This document shows, in pieces, positions 1 through 7,928 of a stretch of 64,000 nucleotides of DNA. The stretch spans positions 1 to 64,000 of the forward strand of contig NZ_KI914748.1 in NCBI RefSeq assembly GCF_000520515.1, written 5' to 3'. The stretch comes from Arthrobacter sp. H20. Lineage in GTDB: Bacteria; Actinomycetota; Actinomycetes; Actinomycetales; Micrococcaceae. Made by a program: the position numbers and the translations under genes. Positions within the stretch are counted from its first letter, which is position 1. The number at the start of each line of letters is the position of its first letter. The notes below the pieces were generated by a model. That model saw only the letters and a list, made by a program, of their open reading frames with translations, had not been told where the DNA came from and ran no database searches.

Positions 1-359
1 ACGTCCCGCGGATAGGCAAAGGCAGGGCTCGGACCAGGCCGGACCGGGCGTTGGGAGATAAGGCGTATTCTTCCAAAGCTAACCGGAACCTCCTGCGTTC
101 CCGCGGGATCCAGGCGGTCATCCCGGAACGCTCCGACCAGCAAGCGAACCGTAAACGCCGCGGCCGCAGTGGTGGAAGACCCGTCGGTCTCGACAGGGAA
201 GCCTACAAACGGCGCAACGTTGTTGAACGTTCCTTCAACACCTTCAAACAATGGCGCGGTCTGGCCACCCGGTACGACAAACTCGCCCTCACGTACCGCG
301 GAGGAGTCGTACTCCGAGCCATCACTATTTGGCTCAAAGAATTAGGAGACACGCCCTAG
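1..359 (+). mobile_element. IS5-family insertion sequence, 3' end only
   Basis: The window opens inside an insertion sequence, of which only the transposase C-terminus and the right end are visible. The bases just before and including the stop codon (345-359, GGAGACACGCCCTAG) resemble the terminal inverted repeat of IS427/IS1031-type elements, where the transposase stop lies in or next to the repeat. The left end and any target duplication lie outside the window, so the boundary at 359 is an inference. Confidence 0.6.
3..359 (+). CDS. IS5-family DDE transposase, C-terminal part (5' truncated by window edge)
   Basis: The reading frame is open from base 3. The visible 118 residues are the end of an IS5 (IS427/IS1031 group) transposase. 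The GDKAYSS segment near residue 18 carries the second catalytic Asp of the DDE triad. The segment NVVERSFNTFKQWRG carries the catalytic Glu, and RYDKLALTYRGGVVLRAI is the usual C-terminal signature. The TTG at 51 is an internal codon, not a start, because the codons before it (VPRIGKGRARTRPDRAL) continue the family sequence. The enzyme would cut and paste its own element; whether the copy is intact cannot be judged here. Confidence 0.85.
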   Translation, partial: VPRIGKGRARTRPDRALGDKAYSSKANRNLLRSRGIQAVIPERSDQQANRKRRGRSGGRPVGLDREAYKRRNVVERSFNTFKQWRGLATRYDKLALTYRGGVVLRAITIWLKELGDTP

Positions 360-658
360 ACCGCAACGCTGCCGGTGGCCAATGTTGACATGAGCGCACC
401 GGAGGAGAAGACTGAAAGTGGTGTCGGACCGTGGAACCCCCGGGCTTCAACATTTAGCCGCTTCGAGCGGCCTTCCGCCGAGAGGCGCTCCCGGTTCGGC
501 ACCATTTTTGCGCCAACAGCGAGATATTTCGAGTGCCACAGCCAGCTCAACCGGTCACCGTGACGCGAGCGGATAAACCAAAGTGAGCCTCAGCGGACCC
601 GTCAGTTATTCTTAGGCAGCACCTCATTGACTCGACGCCCGGCAGGTTAGGTACCCAC
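360..658. other. Intergenic stretch, no gene recognised
   Basis: About 300 bases between the insertion sequence and the DUF47 gene. Short open frames exist on both strands but none looks like a known protein or has a convincing ribosome-binding site. A small perfect hairpin (GCCGCT TCG AGCGGC, 457-471) is present without a T-run. A possible -35 element (TTGACT, 627-632) lies just upstream of the DUF47 gene, without a clear -10. Confidence 0.5.
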
Positions 659-1276
659 GTGAAGCTTCGCCTCTTTCCGCAGGAGGACGCTGGCCTTGTG
701 CTGCTCTCCGACATGGCGCAGCAACTTGTACTGGGCGTGAGCACCATGTCGGGAATCCTCGGCGCCGCGACGCGCGACTACGATCGATTGGCCGAGGAAC
801 TGCATCAGCATGAGGCCAATTCGACAGACCTCCACTTTGCCCTGCTCACCTCGATGCGCAGCAGCTTCGTTAACCCGCTTCCTCGGGAGGATCTCTACGC
901 CCTGTCCCGGCTCCTGAACGAAGCGATTGAAAAACTCGACGGAGCAGCCGAGCTCATCTCCCTGTATCAGCTCAGCAAGCTGAGCCGCCGGGCCACCGAG
1001 CAGCTGGAGGTGATTACCCGCCAGGCGGAGCTGACCGCTGGGGCAATGAAACGCCTTAACTCGATGGACGAGCTGGAGGAGTACTGGATCGAGATCCTCC
1101 GGCTGGCGAAACGCGCCGAGCGTACTCACCGGATCTGGTGTTCAGAAATCCTCAATGATCACAAGCCTCTGGTTTACGCCCGGCACCGCGATGTCGCCAA
1201 TCAGCTAGTCGATGTCACCAAGGACATCCGCAAGGTCGCTACACACGTGGGCAGCATCCTCGTCAAGGAATCGTAG
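659..1276 (+). CDS. DUF47 family (PhoU-like) accessory protein of PiT phosphate transporter
   Basis: The 205-residue, almost entirely helical protein belongs to the DUF47/PhoU_div family, whose genes usually sit directly before a PiT transporter gene. It begins MKLRLFPQE, and the segment SSFVNPLPREDLYALSRLLNEA is characteristic of the family. The known proposed role is to modulate transporter activity or phosphate signalling from the cytoplasm; the exact function is not established. The stop codon (1274-1276) abuts the ATG of the PiT gene, so the two are very likely co-translated. The GTG at 659 is chosen because it starts the conserved N-terminus; its ribosome-binding site is weak. Confidence 0.85.
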   Translation: MKLRLFPQEDAGLVLLSDMAQQLVLGVSTMSGILGAATRDYDRLAEELHQHEANSTDLHFALLTSMRSSFVNPLPREDLYALSRLLNEAIEKLDGAAELISLYQLSKLSRRATEQLEVITRQAELTAGAMKRLNSMDELEEYWIEILRLAKRAERTHRIWCSEILNDHKPLVYARHRDVANQLVDVTKDIRKVATHVGSILVKES

Positions 1277-2287
1277 ATGGAGTTTGTCCTCCTCGGCATA
1301 GTTGTGCTGCTGGCCGGAGGGTTTGCTTTTCTCAACGGTTTCCACGACGTCTCCAACTCTGTCGCCACTGCCGTCCGCACAAGAGCCCTCACTCCAAGCG
1401 TCGCGGTCCTTTTGGTGGCCTTCTTCAATCTCATCGGCGCACTCCTCGGCACCGGGGTCGCTCTGCTCTTCACCGGTGACGCGCTGCGTGTTCCACCCGG
1501 CCGGGTGGGGCTCGGAATTCTGATTGCTGGCCTGATCGCGGCAATCAGCTGGGGCCTCTTCACCTGGTATCGCGGCAAACCGTCGTCGTCCACACACGCT
1601 CTCATCGGCGGATTGATCGGTTCCGGCGGGGCCTCGGCCCTGGTGGGTGGGGAATCGATTGCGGACTCCGAGCAGGTGTTCCTCCTGCAGATTGCCCTAC
1701 CCCTGCTTCTTTCACCCCTGGTGGCTTATCTGCTCGCCTACCTGGCAGTGTTTCCAGCCATCTGGCTGGTTCGCTACAGCCCGCCACGGAAGGTGAACTC
1801 GGGCAGCCGGATGGCCCAGTCAGTGCTGGCCGGCGTGTTTGCGCTCGGTCATGGACTGCAGGATGGGCAGCGGACCATGGCGGTGGTGGTCCTCGCTCTG
1901 ATCGGAAGCGGAGTCGCAACAGGCTCCGACATTCCACTCTGGGTGCAAATATTCGCAGCGGTCCTGCTGGCTACCGGATCGCTCTTCGGCGGCTGGCGAA
2001 TTACCCACACCCTGTCCCACCGTCTGGTGCGGGTGGACCCGCTGCGCGGTATGACCGCCCAGGGTGTCAGCTCGGCCATGCTCTTCGTCGGCTCCATTTC
2101 GCTGGCGATGCCGCTCTCCAGCACCCACACCATGACCTCGGCCATCCTTGGCGCCGGCGCCAACCAGAGGTTCCCTACGGTCCGGGGGCGCGAAGTGGTG
2201 AAAGTGCTACTCGTGTGGTTCTCGACGGCGGTGGTGACCGCCCTGATCGGCGGCATCCTCTTCCTGGCGATGAGCCCGCTTCTCTAG
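1277..2287 (+). CDS. pit: PiT-family inorganic phosphate transporter
   Basis: This 336-residue membrane protein is a low-affinity inorganic phosphate permease, normally driven by proton or cation symport. Two family signature regions are visible: GFHDVSNSVAT near the N-terminus and GHGLQDGQRTMAVVVLAL in the second half, the two inverted repeats that form the transport core. About ten hydrophobic segments can be picked out. It starts immediately after the DUF47 stop codon and converges with pstB, leaving only 26 bases between the two stops. The low-affinity and high-affinity uptake systems therefore lie tail to tail. Confidence 0.9.
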   Translation: MEFVLLGIVVLLAGGFAFLNGFHDVSNSVATAVRTRALTPSVAVLLVAFFNLIGALLGTGVALLFTGDALRVPPGRVGLGILIAGLIAAISWGLFTWYRGKPSSSTHALIGGLIGSGGASALVGGESIADSEQVFLLQIALPLLLSPLVAYLLAYLAVFPAIWLVRYSPPRKVNSGSRMAQSVLAGVFALGHGLQDGQRTMAVVVLALIGSGVATGSDIPLWVQIFAAVLLATGSLFGGWRITHTLSHRLVRVDPLRGMTAQGVSSAMLFVGSISLAMPLSSTHTMTSAILGAGANQRFPTVRGREVVKVLLVWFSTAVVTALIGGILFLAMSPLL

Positions 2288-2313
2288 TCAGACCCGTCGA
2301 GGACCGGGTCGGC

Positions 2314-3093
2314 TCAGCCGAACCGGCCGGAGACGTAGTCCTCGGTGGACTTCTCCTTCGGGTTGTTGAAGATATCTGTTGTGGGTCCGAACTCGATCAG
2401 CTTCCCCGGTTTGCCGGTTGCGGCGATGTTGAAGAAGGCAGTCTTGTCAGACACTCGGGCTGCCTGCTGCATATTGTGGGTGACAATCGCCACCGTGTAG
2501 TCATTCTTCAGCTCGTTGATGAGGTCCTCGATGGCGAGCGTGGAGATGGGGTCCAGCGCTGAACAGGGCTCGTCCATCAGGATTACCTCGGGCGACACTG
2601 CGATGGCCCGCGCAATACAGAGGCGCTGCTGCTGCCCACCAGAGAGACCGGAGCCCGGACGCGCGAGACGGTCCTTAACCTCGTTCCACAGATTGGCGCC
2701 GCGTAGCGACTTCTCCACGAGGGCATCGGCATCGGATTTGCTGATGCGTTTGCTGTTGAGCTTCACACCAGCGAGCACGTTGTCACGGATGGACATGGTA
2801 GGAAACGGGTTGGGCCGCTGGAAGACCATCCCGATCTGGCTTCGTACGTGCACGGGGTCCACCCCATCGTCGTACAGGTCATCGCCGTCGAGCAGCACCT
2901 CGCCCTCAACACGCGCACCGGGAATGACCTCGTGCATCCGGTTCAATGTCCTCAGGAAGGTCGACTTACCGCAGCCGGATGGCCCAATGAAGGCAGTGAC
3001 AGAACGGGCCTCAATGGTTACGTTAACATCCTCAACGGCAAGAAACTTGCTGTAGTAGACGTTCAAATCCTTGACGTCGATACGCTTTGACAT
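2314..3093 (-). CDS. pstB: Phosphate ABC transporter ATP-binding protein PstB
   Basis: PstB hydrolyses ATP to drive the high-affinity PstSCAB phosphate importer at the inner face of the membrane. The 259 residues show Walker A GPSGCGKS (37-44), the ABC signature LSGGQQQRL, Walker B VILMDEP and the switch His in IVTHNMQQA. The PstB-specific stretch [16 protein letters not shown] is also present. It is the last gene of the minus-strand pst operon, 29 bases after the pstA stop. Confidence 0.97.
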   Translation of the reverse strand: MSKRIDVKDLNVYYSKFLAVEDVNVTIEARSVTAFIGPSGCGKSTFLRTLNRMHEVIPGARVEGEVLLDGDDLYDDGVDPVHVRSQIGMVFQRPNPFPTMSIRDNVLAGVKLNSKRISKSDADALVEKSLRGANLWNEVKDRLARPGSGLSGGQQQRLCIARAIAVSPEVILMDEPCSALDPISTLAIEDLINELKNDYTVAIVTHNMQQAARVSDKTAFFNIAATGKPGKLIEFGPTTDIFNNPKEKSTEDYVSGRFG

Positions 3094-3122
3094 CTAAATC
3101 CTTAGTGGTTGTGCAGCGCCGG

Positions 3123-4226
3123 TCAGCGGCTGGTTTTTGGAGCGAACATCCGGGCAATGAGGCGGGCGACAAGGTTCAGGAGCATCACGAGGATGATCAG
3201 AATCAGAGCGGCCGCCCAGGCTCGCTGCGTGCTGGGGTCGGTGCTGGTTGGCGACGTTGGGGTAATGATCTGATAGTAAATATAGGTGGGAAGGGTACTC
3301 ATCCACCCACTAAAGACGTCGAGGTTGATTCCCCGGGCGAAACCCGCCGTGACCAGAATCGGTGCGGTTTCACCAATCACACGGGCGATCGCCAGCGTAA
3401 CGCCGGAGGCGATGCCCGAAATCGCTGTCGGAATGACCACCTTCGTAATGGTCCGCCATTTTCGCACGCCCAGGGCAAACGAGGCTTCACGAAGCTCGTT
3501 CGGTACGATCTTCAACATCTCCTCGGTTGCACGAACCACCACCGGGATCATCAGCACCGACAGGGCGGCCGCGGCCACAAATCCGGTCCGGGTGCCTGGG
3601 CCGAAGATCAGCCCGAACAGGGCCGCAGCGAAAAGGCCGGCGACAATTGAGGGGATGCCGGTCATGACATCGACAAAGAACGTGATTGCCCTGCTGAGCG
3701 GACCGCCGGTAGAGTACTCAACCAGGTAAATTGCAGCCAGCAAACCCACAGGTACCGAGATAATCGTGGCCCACAGCGTGATTTGCAGGGTGCCCAGGAT
3801 TGCATGGTAAGCGCCGCCTAGTACTGGAGTACCGTCGATCACAGTCTGGTTGTCGATGGCGCCAGTAAGCCCGTTCATTGAACGGAAGAGGAAGTTGTAG
3901 GTTAGTCCTGGCATGCCACGTTCAAGCACTGTCCAGATCACCGAGATCAACGGTAATACCGCTACAATAAACGCGCCGTAGACCAGGTAGGTAGCGAGCC
4001 GGTCGCGTGCTTTACGTCCGCCTTCCACCGCGGCCGAAACCCCTGTGCCGCCGACGACAAAGAAGACCGCCGCGAAGATTGCCATAGTGATCGGGCTGAA
4101 CCCGAGTAGAGCCGAAACAGCTGCACCGAGGATCAGCGCGCCAGCCAACACGGCCCAGATGGACCATTTCGGAAGCTTGTTCTTGGTGAACTGGGAAGGA
4201 CGCCGGGTCATGGTTGCGTTAGACAT
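3123..4226 (-). CDS. pstA: Phosphate ABC transporter permease PstA
   Basis: PstA is one of the two membrane subunits of the PstSCAB importer. The 367-residue protein has an N-terminal extension with two hydrophobic segments before the six-helix permease core. The EAA loop is visible as ELREASFALGVRKWRTITKVVIP. The start is set at ATG 4226 because it overlaps the pstC stop in a TAATG arrangement; an upstream in-frame start at 4268 would lie deep inside pstC. PstB follows directly. Confidence 0.95.
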   Translation of the reverse strand: MSNATMTRRPSQFTKNKLPKWSIWAVLAGALILGAAVSALLGFSPITMAIFAAVFFVVGGTGVSAAVEGGRKARDRLATYLVYGAFIVAVLPLISVIWTVLERGMPGLTYNFLFRSMNGLTGAIDNQTVIDGTPVLGGAYHAILGTLQITLWATIISVPVGLLAAIYLVEYSTGGPLSRAITFFVDVMTGIPSIVAGLFAAALFGLIFGPGTRTGFVAAAALSVLMIPVVVRATEEMLKIVPNELREASFALGVRKWRTITKVVIPTAISGIASGVTLAIARVIGETAPILVTAGFARGINLDVFSGWMSTLPTYIYYQIITPTSPTSTDPSTQRAWAAALILIILVMLLNLVARLIARMFAPKTSR

Positions 4227-5173
4227 TAGTTGGCACCTGAGAATTCCTTGTGGCGGCTGATAATCCACCGGGCGATAACGTTCACGGCCAGGGTGATGAC
4301 AAAGAGCACCAGGCCAGCGGCGATGAGTTCACTCAGTCGAAGCCCAAATGCTTCAGGGAAATTGAGAGCGATTTCCGCGGCGATGGTCTGGTTACCTGTC
4401 TGGATGAGGCTGGCGGTAAGCGCCCCGCCGGAGAGGACAAGTGCAACAGCCATGGTTTCGCCCAACGCTCGCCCCAACCCCAGCATGGCGGCGCTGATGA
4501 TCCCCGGGCGAGCGAACGGCAGCACCGACATCTTGATCATTTCCCAGCGGGTGGCGCCGAGCGCCAGCGATGCCTCTTCATGAAGCTTGGGAGTCTGGAG
4601 GAAGATCTCCCGGCTGAGAGAGGTAATAATTGGGAGGACCATCACAGCGAGAACTATCCCCGCAGTGAGCATTGTTCGGCCGGTATTACTGGCAGGCCCC
4701 TCGAAAATGGGAATCCACCCCAGGTTGGTTGCCAGCCAGTTATAGGCCAGCGCCAACTGAGGTGCCAGCACCGCATAGCCCCACGCTCCATAAACTACCG
4801 ACGGGATGGCCGCCAGAAGGTCGATCAGGTAGCCAAAGCCCTGGGCGAGCCGGCGTGGTGCATAGTGCGAGATGAAGAGTGCGACGCCGATACCAACCGG
4901 TGTGGCGAGGATCAGCGCGATGGTCGCGGCTATGACAGTACCGATGACTATCGGCCAGATGTAGGAGAAGAATCCGTTGCCGCCGGATATATCGGCTGGG
5001 TCGGCAGCGAAGGTGGGGAGGGCTTGGCCCAACAGGAAAATTGCCACACTGAAGAGCACGGCAAGGATCAGACAACCAGCTAGCAGACTGGCGGTCGAGA
5101 AGATCTTGTCCCCTGATTGGCCGCTGCTGCCGGCGTTGCGCAACGCGTTCGTTGACACCGTCTTCGTGGACAC
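4226..5173 (-). CDS. pstC: Phosphate ABC transporter permease PstC
   Basis: PstC is the second membrane subunit of the phosphate importer. It has 315 residues with six predicted membrane helices and the EAA loop LHEEASLALGATRWEMIKMSVLP. Its stop codon overlaps the pstA ATG by one base, so translation is probably coupled. A 163-base gap with a strong hairpin separates it from pstS, which normally lets the binding protein be made in excess over the membrane subunits. Confidence 0.95.
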   Translation of the reverse strand: MSTKTVSTNALRNAGSSGQSGDKIFSTASLLAGCLILAVLFSVAIFLLGQALPTFAADPADISGGNGFFSYIWPIVIGTVIAATIALILATPVGIGVALFISHYAPRRLAQGFGYLIDLLAAIPSVVYGAWGYAVLAPQLALAYNWLATNLGWIPIFEGPASNTGRTMLTAGIVLAVMVLPIITSLSREIFLQTPKLHEEASLALGATRWEMIKMSVLPFARPGIISAAMLGLGRALGETMAVALVLSGGALTASLIQTGNQTIAAEIALNFPEAFGLRLSELIAAGLVLFVITLAVNVIARWIISRHKEFSGAN

Positions 5174-5292
5174 TAGTGAACCCTTCGATGCACGTGAGGC
5201 TGGACTGTTCCGGCTGAGCCGCCAAAAGTAGGCGTTGTCAGTGGTGGAGGAGGTGACTGCATACCCAGCCTAGTAGCTGAGCGCAAAGGACA

Positions 5293-5324
5293 ACCCCGCC
5301 AGGTCGATAAAGACCGGGCGGGGT
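5293..5324 (-). terminator. Stem-loop between pstS and pstC (attenuator or mRNA stabiliser)
   Basis: Arms 5293-5305 and 5312-5324 form a 13-base-pair stem with one mismatch and a 6-base loop. It lies 13 bases after the pstS stop and has no T-run, so it more likely causes partial termination or protects the pstS mRNA 3' end than fully separates the genes. Confidence 0.7.
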
Positions 5325-5336
5325 AGCCGAAGCATG

Positions 5337-6461
5337 CTAGGAGGCAACCGTGATCGAATCAATTGCGGCCTGGGCCTGCTCGCGCAGCCCCTCGGAGATC
5401 GGAGCGTTGCCGGCCGAATCAGCGGCATCCGCCTGCCCGTCTTCACTGATGGCGTAGGAGCCAAATGCCTTGACCAGGTCGACCGTCTCCTGGTCTGGGT
5501 AGGCAGTGCAGTAGACGTGGTAGGAGATCAGCACAATTGGGTAGGCACCAGACTCGGTGGTGTCGCGGGTCAGGTTGAAGGACATGTCGATCTCAGGTGC
5601 GCCTTCTACCTCCGCGGGCTCGGCAACCTCTACGGCACGCGAGGCAGCTTCGGGGGTGAGAGCAACGTACTCTTCGCCAACCTGTACCAGGACCTGACCC
5701 AGGTCACCGACAGCTGAAGCGTCGGTGTAGGTGATTGCCCCTTCGGTGCCGGAGGTGGTCGAGACCACTCCGTTGGTGCCCTGAGCGTTCTCGGCAACGA
5801 TCTCGGCTGGCCAGTCACCCGAGACCTCATCGGTCCACACGTCAGGCGCGGCCGCGGCAAGGTAGTCGACGAAGTTCTCGGTGGTGCCCGACTCGTCGCT
5901 GCGGTGGACAACCGTGATGGCCAGGTCGGGGAGTTCCACTCCCTCGTTCTGGGAAGCGATTGCCTCGTCATTCCAGTTGGTGATGTCGCCGCGGAAGACT
6001 GAGGCGATGGTCTCGGCATCCATGTTCACTTCGTCAATACCTGGCAGGTTGAATGCCACGGCAATCGGTGCGATGTAGGCAGGGATGTTGAAGGCGCCCT
6101 CGGGTCCGCAGACCTCCTGCGCCGCAGCGTGCTCTTCCTCATCCAGGTAGGCATCCGAACCAGCGAACTGCACGCCACCGGCCAGGAAAGCTTCGCGTCC
6201 TGCGCCGGATCCATCCGGTGAGTACTGCACTGTAGCGTCGGGGTTGGCTTCGGTGAAGCCGGTCTGCCAGGCGGTCATTGCCGCGCCCTGAGAAGAAGCA
6301 CCAGAGCCTGTCAGCGTGCCAGTGACGGTGCTTTCTACCGAGCCGTTGTCTCCGGTGGTCTCTGCTGGCTCGTCGGTTGCACTGTCAGTGCCGCAGGCGG
6401 TCAGTGCGAGCGCGGCGACGGAGATTACTGCCGCTGCGCGGCCAAAGCGAAGAACCTTCAC
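5337..6461 (-). CDS. pstS: Phosphate ABC transporter substrate-binding lipoprotein PstS
   Basis: PstS captures phosphate outside the membrane and hands it to PstC/PstA. The 374-residue product starts at GTG 6461, behind GGAAGGGG at 9 bases spacing, and carries a lipoprotein signal ending LALTAC with the lipidated Cys at residue 23. A longer in-frame start at 6548 would place the signal peptide internally and is rejected. Conserved segments include GSGASSQGAAM, QFAGSDAYL, GDITNWND, VHRSDESGTTENF and a GTEGAITY stretch. It heads the pst operon; a PHO-box-like site lies about 125-145 bases upstream of the start. Confidence 0.95.
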   Translation of the reverse strand: MKVLRFGRAAAVISVAALALTACGTDSATDEPAETTGDNGSVESTVTGTLTGSGASSQGAAMTAWQTGFTEANPDATVQYSPDGSGAGREAFLAGGVQFAGSDAYLDEEEHAAAQEVCGPEGAFNIPAYIAPIAVAFNLPGIDEVNMDAETIASVFRGDITNWNDEAIASQNEGVELPDLAITVVHRSDESGTTENFVDYLAAAAPDVWTDEVSGDWPAEIVAENAQGTNGVVSTTSGTEGAITYTDASAVGDLGQVLVQVGEEYVALTPEAASRAVEVAEPAEVEGAPEIDMSFNLTRDTTESGAYPIVLISYHVYCTAYPDQETVDLVKAFGSYAISEDGQADAADSAGNAPISEGLREQAQAAIDSITVAS

Positions 6462-6584
6462 TTGATGTTGCCCCTTCCAGGGAGTCGAAAACCAGTGCTG
6501 TGGGCACCTTTGAAGCCGGAAACGTGAGCAATCCGGTGTGCGTACCAATTCAAGCTAGGCCCCACAGGTAAAGAGACTGACTGA

Positions 6585-6606
6585 CCAAAGTTAACGGAGG
6601 ATGAAC
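6585..6606 (-). promoter_or_regulatory. PHO-box-like tandem repeat upstream of pstS (putative PhoP operator)
   Basis: On the minus strand two consecutive 11-base units, GTTCATCCTCC and GTTAACTTTGG, match the direct-repeat-unit design of actinobacterial PHO boxes (GTTCAyyyrsG per unit). A TAGCTT that could serve as -10 lies about 30 bases downstream toward pstS. The match to PhoP sites is by eye only. Confidence 0.6.
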
Positions 6607-6727
6607 GAGAAACGTACAGTTGCGATCGGCCCGTTCAGCAGTCTTGCCAAACCGCCTCCGGTGCTGTGCGGATCCCATCGGTTGGTATCGGCTCCACACC
6701 CGGGAAACCGGGGCTAGGCTGGGTTCC

Positions 6728-7855
6728 ATGCCGCGGCCATCATTTCCCTCGCGAGCCCGCTCCTTTGTTCGCAACCGGACGCGGGTGGGCTTCCGGCGCA
6801 GTTCCAACTCGGTGATTCCAGCGATCCAGATGACTGTCTGTGCGGTGGGCGCCTATGTGTTCGCTGAACGGGTCCTCGGCCACAGCGGCCCGTTGTTCGC
6901 CGCTACCTCCTCGATGATTGCGCTGGGCTTTACCCGCGACCCTCGGCTTCGGCGGGTGCTGGAGGTTGGATTGGGCTGCACCCTCGGCATCGCCCTCGGG
7001 GATGTTCTGCTGGCCGTTTTCGGCACCGGAATCTGGCAGGCGGCAGTCGTCTTGTTTGTCTCGATCCTCCTGGCCCGATTCCTTGACAGCGGGACCATTT
7101 TCACCACGCAGCTGGGCCTGCAATCGCTTCTTGTCGTGTTGCTGCCAGCCCCTGACGGTGGACCTTTCACCCGCAGCGTCGACGCTATCGTCGGCGGGCT
7201 GTTCGCCCTGGTGATAGTTGTGCTCGCGCCAAAGGATCCACGCAGAGAGCCCAAGACCAATGTCAGGGAGCTACTCGGTGAGCTGTCAGCGGTGCTTCGT
7301 GAATCCTCATCGGCGCTCACCCGCAGCGATCCCACACTCGCTTGGCATGCATTGATCAAGGCGCGCAACTGCCAGCCCCTGATGGAGGGGCTTTCAGGCA
7401 GTATGGGTGCAGCACAGGAAGTGGCGCGGCTCTCCCCCGCCTACCGGCGGCACCGCCAGGAGCTGGGCGAGCTCAGCGGATCAATCGAATCGATCGATCT
7501 CGCCGTCCGGAACTCCCGGGTGTTCACCCGGCGGCTGACCTCGGTGATCAACCACGCTGCACTGACCGACGAGGCGGTCCAGGAGCTATCGCAGGTTATC
7601 GAGGACACCGCCGACGCCGTCGACGTGCTGGGTCGCGCGCTCTCGGCGTCCAGTGCCCCCGAACGGGAGCTGTCCCTCCGGCAGGCCCGCGAAGACCTGG
7701 CAGCTATCGCCACTCTGCTGCACCCGCGTCTCCTGAGAATCCAGCGGCTCGAAGGGGAGGGGCTGGTGCTGCTGTACCGCCCGCTCATTGTTGACCTCCT
7801 CGAATCGACGGGCCTCCCCCACGACGAGGCCGCCGGGTACCTGCCGAAACTGTGA
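6728..7855 (+). CDS. FUSC / aromatic acid exporter family membrane protein
   Basis: The 375-residue protein has an N-terminal block of about six membrane helices (roughly residues 25-165), including CAVGAYVFAERVLG, SSMIALGF and the segment LGCTLGIALGDVLLAVFG, followed by a long helical cytoplasmic tail. This is the layout of the ArAE_1/FUSC family, which includes proteins linked to efflux of aromatic acids; no substrate can be assigned. ATG 6728 is preferred to 6620 because the earlier codons give a low-quality extension without membrane features. It is divergent from pstS and lies 73 bases before radA. Confidence 0.75.
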   Translation: MPRPSFPSRARSFVRNRTRVGFRRSSNSVIPAIQMTVCAVGAYVFAERVLGHSGPLFAATSSMIALGFTRDPRLRRVLEVGLGCTLGIALGDVLLAVFGTGIWQAAVVLFVSILLARFLDSGTIFTTQLGLQSLLVVLLPAPDGGPFTRSVDAIVGGLFALVIVVLAPKDPRREPKTNVRELLGELSAVLRESSSALTRSDPTLAWHALIKARNCQPLMEGLSGSMGAAQEVARLSPAYRRHRQELGELSGSIESIDLAVRNSRVFTRRLTSVINHAALTDEAVQELSQVIEDTADAVDVLGRALSASSAPERELSLRQAREDLAAIATLLHPRLLRIQRLEGEGLVLLYRPLIVDLLESTGLPHDEAAGYLPKL

Positions 7856-7928
7856 GCCTGGTCAAAGCTGGCGTCAGCGAAGGTGTCTTTGCCGCTGCAT
7901 GTCACTACCCGCCGGTACGTTAGAGATC

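Noticed and set aside
647-1129. 160-residue open frame antisense to the DUF47 gene
   Set aside because: It is the shadow of a conserved gene in high-GC DNA and resembles no family.
4250-5083. 277-residue + frame across pstC
   Set aside because: Antisense shadow; composition rich in Gly/Glu/Arg/His and no motif, while pstC on the other strand is unmistakable.
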